This document shows positions 59,227-64,000 of a DNA stretch of 64,000 nucleotides, one piece after another. Numbering within the stretch: position 1 is the stretch's first letter; every line of letters starts with the position of its first letter. The DNA is from a virus: the IMG/VR virus record IMGVR_UViG_3300010397_000045, positions 1 to 64,000 of that record. One strand, 5' to 3'. Below the pieces are notes generated by a model that was not told where the DNA came from, ran no database searches, and was given only the letters and a program-made list of their open reading frames with translations. A program made the translations under genes and the position numbers.

Positions 59227-59643
59227 ATGACCAAATATTACTACAGCCCGACGACTGGCGCGTTCTATACGCCGGAGGTGCACGGCCTGGTGGATCGGAT
59301 GCCCGGGGACATAACCGAGATAACCGAGGCAGAGTGGCAAAAGCTGTTGGCCGCGCAATCTTCCGGCAAACAGATCGTCGCCGGAACCCACGGCAAACCG
59401 ATCGCGGTCAAGTACCGGCACACTGATGAGGAGTTGGCCGCAGAGTTGCGTCGAGTCCGCAACCTGGCGCTGGCCGAGACGGACGGCTTGGTGGCGCGGC
59501 ACCGCGACGAGCTTGACATGGGGTTGGCTACGTCGATCGAAACCGAGAACTATCGCAGGCTCGTCAAGTGGCGCCAGGCTCTGCGCGACATAACCAAACA
59601 TCCGAAGTTCCCACAGGTCCGACTTCCCGAGAGACCTGTTTGA
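59227..59643 (+). CDS. Tail fibre assembly-like protein
   Basis: 138 residues from 59227. YYYSPTTGAFYTPEVHG, ITEAEWQKLLAAQSSGKQIV and ALAETDGLVARHRDEL then WRQALRDITKHP are standard fibre-assembly chaperone (Caudo_TAP-like) features. Confidence 0.85.
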   Translation: MTKYYYSPTTGAFYTPEVHGLVDRMPGDITEITEAEWQKLLAAQSSGKQIVAGTHGKPIAVKYRHTDEELAAELRRVRNLALAETDGLVARHRDELDMGLATSIETENYRRLVKWRQALRDITKHPKFPQVRLPERPV

Positions 59644-59718
59644 GTAGGGGGTCCTCACGACGCGCTGTGTTGGTAAAGAATAAACCACCGCAGTCGCGAT
59701 GTTTTCCCCGGAAGTTGG

Positions 59719-59747
59719 CGGGGTCGGCTTTCGGCCCCGTCCTTTTT
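59719..59747 (+). terminator. Rho-independent terminator after the tail genes
   Basis: CGGGGTCG (59719-59726) pairs with CGGCCCCG (59732-59739; one G-T) around a five-base loop, then TCCTTTTT. Ends the virion operon before the lysis genes, though read-through is possible. Confidence 0.75.
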
Positions 59748-59773
59748 AATCTAACTGAAAGGAGAAACATGCG

Positions 59774-60163
59774 ATGTTTCGCACAGTCGTGGAAATGGTA
59801 ATGGGCACACTATCACCCGAACAGAGGACACTAATCATGCGCTCAGCGTGGGTTTCTATAGTCTCATTTCACATGGTGTGGGTCTGCGGCTGGGTCGGGT
59901 TCACCGGGCTGGAGGCTCCGTTCGCCCGAGCTGTGGACCTGAAACAGAATAATGATCAGCTCACTAGCATAGCTTCACAGTTACAAGATGACCGCATCGA
60001 ACGCCTGGAGTTGGCCATACAGACCGTCCGTGGGCAGCAGTGCCGCACAGCGACGGACTCACCCGCCAGACAGAATTACACCGACCGCCTCAACGACCTG
60101 TACGTCAAGTACTGGAAGATTGCCAAACGGGAACCTCATGTTCCAAGGTGTGATGAAACATGA
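59774..60163 (+). CDS. Membrane protein of the lysis region
   Basis: 129 residues. One transmembrane helix (SIVSFHMVWVCGWVGFTGLE), then a coiled coil and a charged tail. AAGGAG lies nine bases ahead of the ATG. Holin or lysis-control protein possible. Confidence 0.65.
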   Translation: MFRTVVEMVMGTLSPEQRTLIMRSAWVSIVSFHMVWVCGWVGFTGLEAPFARAVDLKQNNDQLTSIASQLQDDRIERLELAIQTVRGQQCRTATDSPARQNYTDRLNDLYVKYWKIAKREPHVPRCDET

Positions 60164-60435
60164 ATATAGGAGACCTCGCCCAGATACTCACCCCCATAGG
60201 CGTGCTTGTGACGGCGTGGGTGTCTTGGGACAACAAGCGCATCCTACGGAAGCAGAACCAGGAACAAGCGCGTCAGTCAGAGAATATCCAGAAGATCGAG
60301 ATTGCGACCAACTCCATGAAAGATCAACTGGTAGCAGCAACAGCCGTGGCCGCAGAGCTGGTGGGGCGCGCCAAAGGTGTCACGGAAGGCATCAAGCAGG
60401 AACAGGATAACCCAACCGTAGGTAGGCAACCATGA
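60160..60435 (+). CDS. Holin-like small membrane protein
   Basis: 91 residues: LAQILTPIGVLVTAWVSWDN is one transmembrane helix, followed by a long charged helix. ATGA overlaps to both neighbours, immediately before the endolysin. Candidate holin or antiholin. Confidence 0.6.
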   Translation: MNIGDLAQILTPIGVLVTAWVSWDNKRILRKQNQEQARQSENIQKIEIATNSMKDQLVAATAVAAELVGRAKGVTEGIKQEQDNPTVGRQP

Positions 60436-60878
60436 AACTGAGCCCACTGGCACTGGCCATCCTCGAGTTCGCCGAAGAGTTGAAACTCGTGGCGTACCAG
60501 GATCAACACGGCGTATGGACGTGCGGTTACGGACATACCGGCCCGGACGTAGTACAGGGAACCACCTGCACGATGGACGGTGCTGCTGCGTGGCTCGCGC
60601 ACGACGTGGCGCACGCCGAGGATGCAGTCACTCATACCGTCAAGGTTCCCCTGTCGCAGCGGCAGTTCGATGCGTTCGTGTTGCTGACGTATAACATCGG
60701 GGCGGCCGCCTTCGCCGGTTCCTCCCTGCTACGCCTGTTCCACGGCGGCAACACGAGTGCCGCGGCGAACGAGTTCCTGGTATGGAACCACGTACAGGGC
60801 GCACCCAACACGGGGTTGACCCGGCGGCGTCGTCTGGAAAGATCTTTGTTCCTGGATAACTCGGAGTTCCTACCATGA
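60432..60878 (+). CDS. Endolysin, GH24 lysozyme
   Basis: 148 residues. The GH24 triad E15-x8-D24-x5-T30 is present, followed by CGYGHTGPDV; QRQFDAFVLLTYNIGAAAF and RRRRLERSLF are typical later motifs. No clear signal sequence, so release should need a holin. Cleaves peptidoglycan glycan strands. Confidence 0.93.
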   Translation: MKLSPLALAILEFAEELKLVAYQDQHGVWTCGYGHTGPDVVQGTTCTMDGAAAWLAHDVAHAEDAVTHTVKVPLSQRQFDAFVLLTYNIGAAAFAGSSLLRLFHGGNTSAAANEFLVWNHVQGAPNTGLTRRRRLERSLFLDNSEFLP

Positions 60879-61180
60879 AGAGTCTGTGGATATGGTTCAA
60901 AAACAAGTTCGGTCGGGTGGTGACTGCGCTCGGCGGTGTCCTGATGACCCTGGATGCGGTGAGCCTGGACCCGATGCGCCCGTTTCTGAATGAGTACTTT
61001 GGTGAGAAAAAGGCGACCCGGGTCGTGGTGGTGACGGCGGCTTTCTTCTTCCTGCTCTCGTATATCCGCCACCAGATCGTCGCCAACCGGCACCCGGAAG
61101 ATACTGCCGTACTGCCACCGCCGGCTCCCGGAACTGTCAGTAGCTCGGACGTAGCTTATGGGAAGCGTGATCCGGTATGA
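60875..61180 (+). CDS. Putative holin
   Basis: 101 residues. A hydrophobic N-terminal stretch (VVTALGGVLMTLDAVSL) and a strong transmembrane helix TRVVVVTAAFFFLLSYI, then a Pro-rich tail. ATGA overlap with the endolysin. Topology fits a class II holin; direct proof lacking. Confidence 0.55.
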   Translation: MKSLWIWFKNKFGRVVTALGGVLMTLDAVSLDPMRPFLNEYFGEKKATRVVVVTAAFFFLLSYIRHQIVANRHPEDTAVLPPPAPGTVSSSDVAYGKRDPV

Positions 61181-61190
61181 ACAACATAAC

Positions 61191-61631
61191 ATGGCGATAT
61201 CAAGCGTGATTAACAAACTCGAGATATACGGCATCGCGTTGGTCGTGGCCATACTCTGTGCCTGCGCTGCATACATCAAGGGGCGCTTCGATGAGAAGGC
61301 GGCCATCGTGCGGAAAACCAACGCTGACAACACCGTGGCCATGCAGCGGTGGGTTGAGACCGCGCAACAGCGCTCCCAGGCGGACGACCTCGCACGCCAG
61401 CGCACGCAGGACTTCATCAATACTGTGACCCAAGGAATCGATCATGTCAACGCGAAGTTCGCGAGGCTCCCCACCGTCGTGGTGGATGCGCGCGGTTGTG
61501 AGCGCCTTACCACTGCTGCCCGGATGCGTTGGAACGCCGTCGAGCTTCTGTCCGCCGGACAAGCTGACGCACCCGCCGGAAGCGCGGCTCCTGACGCCGT
61601 GCCGGCAGGCAGTGTGCCTGCTACCCGATAG
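61191..61631 (+). CDS. Inner-membrane spanin (Rz-like)
   Basis: 146 residues from 61191 (an ATG at 61158 is the alternative). One N-terminal transmembrane anchor (IYGIALVVAILCACAAYIKG), then a charged coiled coil across the periplasm, ending in a Pro/Ala tail. Encodes the outer spanin in another frame. Confidence 0.8.
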   Translation: MAISSVINKLEIYGIALVVAILCACAAYIKGRFDEKAAIVRKTNADNTVAMQRWVETAQQRSQADDLARQRTQDFINTVTQGIDHVNAKFARLPTVVVDARGCERLTTAARMRWNAVELLSAGQADAPAGSAAPDAVPAGSVPATR

Positions 61632-61776
61632 CTTCGACGGATCGTCACTCACGGACCAGGCCAGCCAGGTCGAAGCCTGCCATGAGGAACGCGTGAAGGC
61701 ATACCTGGCCTGCGCCGCCAAGGACAGGGAGCTGGTCGAGTGGGTTCAACACAGAGTAGAGGAGCAGGTCAAATGA
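61486..61776 (+). CDS. Outer-membrane spanin lipoprotein (Rz1-like)
   Basis: 96 residues from the ATG at 61486, out of frame inside the Rz-like gene. MRAVVSALPLLPGC carries a lipobox (LPGC) directly followed by a Pro-rich linker; 146 bases overlap the Rz-like gene. With it, fuses inner and outer membranes at lysis. Confidence 0.8.
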   Translation: MRAVVSALPLLPGCVGTPSSFCPPDKLTHPPEARLLTPCRQAVCLLPDSFDGSSLTDQASQVEACHEERVKAYLACAAKDRELVEWVQHRVEEQVK

Positions 61777-62213
61777 ACGTGTTAGGTTGGATATGGTTCG
61801 CGATCGTGCAGCTCGTAGCGCTCGCGTTCACCGTGGTCGGATGGCTCCTGCTGATACCCTTCGCCTGGAGCCGCGCATGGGTGGTGAGACGATCGCGCGT
61901 GGCAGACTTCGACGGGCGCCAGGTAACCGCCTGGCGTGGCGGCTGGCTTACGTGGCCGTGGGGTAACGAGGAGGACGGTGTAACCGGCGCCGATTTCTAC
62001 CGGGAGCGGTTCAAGGACGAGCGCCGGTGTGCCTACCTGTGGAGCGCCTGGAGGAACCCCGCCAACAACCTCCGGTTTGTATTTCGTTGGCGGGGTGGGC
62101 CGTTCAAACGATGGGAGTGGACCTGGACCCTGCGCGGGGCTTCGCATCCGTTGTACTTCCAGCTCGGGTGGTACCCGAACGGTTACCCGGTACTATCCGG
62201 TGGCAAGCGTTGA
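61773..62213 (+). CDS. Membrane protein, DUF7338-like
   Basis: 146 residues from 61773 (ATGA overlap). An N-terminal hydrophobic hairpin region (IVQLVALAFTVVGWLLLIPF), then WSAWRNPANNLRFVFRW, a Trp-rich pattern I associate with a small phage membrane family. Last rightward gene. Confidence 0.65.
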   Translation: MNVLGWIWFAIVQLVALAFTVVGWLLLIPFAWSRAWVVRRSRVADFDGRQVTAWRGGWLTWPWGNEEDGVTGADFYRERFKDERRCAYLWSAWRNPANNLRFVFRWRGGPFKRWEWTWTLRGASHPLYFQLGWYPNGYPVLSGGKR

Positions 62214-62337
62214 CTACCCAGATCCAGGCGCGCTCGCACCAGGTGTTGTTTGTGATAACCTGTTCACGCACACCACAGCACACACAACGCCCCTGCCAGT
62301 ATCCAACATCACAGTCACAATTGGGTTGGGTATACAT
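62104..62337 (-). CDS. Cys-rich small protein, convergent overlap
   Basis: 77 residues. AAGGGAG lies seven bases ahead of the ATG at 62337. The first 40 residues (MYTQPNCDCDVGYWQGRCVC, then CGVREQ) hold six cysteines; the rest lies opposite the end of the rightward membrane gene for 110 bases. The N-terminal part looks real; the end is uncertain. Confidence 0.5.
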   Translation of the reverse strand: MYTQPNCDCDVGYWQGRCVCCGVREQVITNNTWCERAWIWVVNACHRIVPGNRSGTTRAGSTTDAKPRAGSRSTPIV

Positions 62338-62350
62338 AACACATCTCCCT

Positions 62351-62635
62351 TTAACAGATCGAGTTGACAAGCTTGGCCCGCACGGCCTCAGGTGGCATAC
62401 CCCGCGCGAGGTCGTTCTGCACTGTCGCAACAGCGTTCTCGAGTTGGGCAGCCCGCCTAGCCAGTGATATGTTAGCCCGTACCAGTTGTGCGCAGCGCTT
62501 GTCGACGCACGTGATGTCAGCTTGATATTGTGCCCCTAAGATTTCCACCATTTTACGCATCCGCCGGTAGTGGAGATACGTTATGAGGAAGCAGAACAGG
62601 AACGCTGTGATAAAACCAGCTGTGAAAGTATTCAT
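62351..62635 (-). CDS. Small membrane-anchored coiled-coil protein
   Basis: 94 residues from 62635 (ATGA overlap with thyX). FTAGFITAFLFCFLITYLHY is a transmembrane helix, then a helical tail with SLARRAAQLENAVATVQNDL. Unknown role. Confidence 0.7.
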   Translation of the reverse strand: MNTFTAGFITAFLFCFLITYLHYRRMRKMVEILGAQYQADITCVDKRCAQLVRANISLARRAAQLENAVATVQNDLARGMPPEAVRAKLVNSIC

Positions 62636-63435
62636 ATGCGTCTGCTCCTGAATTCCAGCCACTCTTTGAACAGCTCCCGCTCGTGTTGGAACAACCCGTA
62701 GGTGCGGGGGAAATGCTCCTCTACCAACACCCCCACCGCACGCGCGCACTCGCGTGTCTCGTGCATCACCCCTTCCTCGTCTCGTAGCGTGAGGAATGCC
62801 AACCAGTTGCGAAGGTTGGCCGAGGCGCGCATCCTCGAGTAGTGGCCTACCGGCATCCCCATGCGGGCCAGCTCTTTGGGGATTCCCAACTTCAATCCCA
62901 GTTGGTAGAACTCCTCGTCGTGCTCGTACTTGTGCATGAGGGCATCGTGCCATGCCACAATCTGCTCGTCTGTCGGCGGCGTCTGGTTCTTGACCAACCC
63001 CTGCAACTGCTTGTTGTGCGTCGCGGCGGCCTCGTGCGAGCGGCGCCGGATGAGTTCAAAGTCCGGCAGGTAGTATTCCTCGGGCAGTGGCGCATAGCGG
63101 GCTGACATCTCGTTGTAGCTCTGCGTGCGGTGCCGATGCCACTCACGGAACACCGCAATTGGCGCCTGGACCTCGACGATCATGCCGGCGAACTCAAAAG
63201 GGCCCGCGTGCTTCGGGTGACTGTTGAACAGGGTTTTCAATAACAGCTCATCCAGGGTCCACCCACGGAACGAGCCCTGCGTCGATTGACGTGCGGCCTC
63301 GATGATCCCGCATTCGTAATCAGCTTTAGAAAAGGTGGCGGGATCGCTGACCCATTCCGAGATACCGGCCTTACCGGTACCCCACGACTCAATGAACTTG
63401 ACGTAACCTTTCCCATCCAGAAGTTGGATATTCAT
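62632..63435 (-). CDS. thyX: Flavin-dependent thymidylate synthase
   Basis: 267 residues. The ThyX signature RHRTQSYNEMSARY is at 101-114; upstream HPKHAGPFEF (73-82) and downstream MRASANLRNWLAFLTLR are also conserved. Makes dTMP from dUMP with FAD and folate, supplying phage DNA synthesis. Coupled to both neighbours by ATGA overlaps. Confidence 0.95.
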   Translation of the reverse strand: MNIQLLDGKGYVKFIESWGTGKAGISEWVSDPATFSKADYECGIIEAARQSTQGSFRGWTLDELLLKTLFNSHPKHAGPFEFAGMIVEVQAPIAVFREWHRHRTQSYNEMSARYAPLPEEYYLPDFELIRRRSHEAAATHNKQLQGLVKNQTPPTDEQIVAWHDALMHKYEHDEEFYQLGLKLGIPKELARMGMPVGHYSRMRASANLRNWLAFLTLRDEEGVMHETRECARAVGVLVEEHFPRTYGLFQHERELFKEWLEFRSRRI

Positions 63436-63959
63436 TTTTCATACTCCCATAAATCAACATGTTTACTACGACATTCGAACCATATGATCCCACTTATCTG
63501 ATGTACTCCCATCTGCTTGGTAGTTATGACAACCCGCTGTTGACATTCCACCAAGGTGTCATAAACGAAGTCTTCGTTTTCCACGCACAGGTTAGGCGTG
63601 CATGTGAACATGGCGTAGATCCTGTGCTCACCCGGGGCGGCCGCAAAAACCTCCAATGTAAGAAGGGCCAGCAGGATCGCAGAACACAATACCAACCAGC
63701 CTCGCGGTGACACCCGAAGCTTTTTAAGCTGTAGCTTAGCCGCACCCCGTCCTACCCCAGCCTTCGTGACCGCAAACGGCTCGCCGGTAGCCCAGTGGCT
63801 CTCCAATCGGGCCTTCCGTAAAGCCTTCCAGGCGCGCCTGGTCGCCAACCCTTCTGCGACCTGCCAGAGGGCTACCGCAAGGATGATTAGAACGACGATC
63901 AGGAGCAATCCCGCCTGCGACCAGCTGAGGTGCTCTTGCCACCCCCATAAGGCGCTCAT
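63432..63959 (-). CDS. Membrane protein with two hydrophobic segments
   Basis: 175 residues. Helices at SQAGLLLIVVLIILAVALWQ (14-33) and WLVLCSAILLALLTLEVFAA (88-107), separated by a basic cytoplasmic loop, then a Cys-containing outer domain. The second helix resembles a signal sequence, so a separate internal start is possible. Function unknown. Confidence 0.65.
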   Translation of the reverse strand: MSALWGWQEHLSWSQAGLLLIVVLIILAVALWQVAEGLATRRAWKALRKARLESHWATGEPFAVTKAGVGRGAAKLQLKKLRVSPRGWLVLCSAILLALLTLEVFAAAPGEHRIYAMFTCTPNLCVENEDFVYDTLVECQQRVVITTKQMGVHQISGIIWFECRSKHVDLWEYEK

Positions 63960-64000
63960 GATTCGTCCACCAGCATGGTACGAGCCACATCTATGACCAT
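63956..64000 (-). CDS. C-terminal end of a leftward gene (cut by window edge)
   Basis: Fourteen residues ending VARTMLVDES before a stop that overlaps the next ATG. An ATG happens to lie at the last window base, so true length is unknown. Confidence 0.5.
   Translation of the reverse strand: MVIDVARTMLVDES

Noticed and set aside
1-64000. Lysogeny functions (integrase, attachment site, repressor)
   Set aside because: No recombinase motif or repressor found on either strand; the tRNA-like element has no partner integrase.

Overview
This window is a tailed double-stranded DNA bacteriophage genome, or most of one, with a contractile tail (myovirus morphology). It carries a complete virion module: terminase, portal, protease/scaffold, DUF2184-type capsid protein, neck proteins, DUF3383 sheath, DUF3277 tube, tape measure, baseplate and fibre. 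It also has a lysis cassette and a phage replication module. The structural gene families and their order resemble the Bcep781-like myoviruses of proteobacteria; that comparison is from family knowledge, not a search. A Gram-negative host is implied by a two-component spanin. No integrase, repressor, CRISPR array or insertion sequence was seen, so nothing supports lysogeny here.

Layout. Positions 1-19062 are almost entirely minus-strand, tightly packed genes, often overlapping by ATGA. They hold a cytosine-methyltransferase-like fragment, SNF2 helicase, VRR-NUC nuclease, an HNH endonuclease, a RecB/Cas4-like nuclease, family A DNA polymerase, a MazG-like protein, DUF1643 and DUF3310 proteins, a Rieske-domain protein, a tRNA-like element, a TOPRIM/SF3 primase-helicase and many small unknown proteins. 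Positions 19063-19665 form the divergent control region: a structured minus-strand leader, an AT-rich segment with repeated CCACAACA motifs and a palindrome (candidate origin or operators), a plus-strand promoter and a terminator just ahead of the first rightward gene. Positions 19666-62213 are plus-strand: an HTH regulator, the terminases with a string of small genes between and after them, head genes, neck, tail, baseplate and fibre genes, a terminator at about 59.7 kb, then lysis genes. Positions 62104-64000 return to the minus strand (Cys-rich ORF, membrane proteins, ThyX) and converge with the lysis operon. Both window edges cut minus-strand genes, so on a circular map the leftward operon probably runs from 19.06 kb through the missing segment back to about 62.1 kb.

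How it works together. Leftward genes make nucleotides (ThyX, MazG-like), replicate and recombine DNA (Pol A, primase-helicase, SNF2/VRR-NUC, RecB-like). Rightward genes package DNA, build the particle and lyse the cell. The unusual content is in the virion operon: a three-domain phosphatase/methyltransferase/DUF115 enzyme, a Nudix-protease-scaffold fusion with a nested scaffold start, carbohydrate-binding and glycosidase-like proteins, and a 22-residue repeat scattered over five genes. These suggest a particle elaborately decorated for surface-glycan contact.
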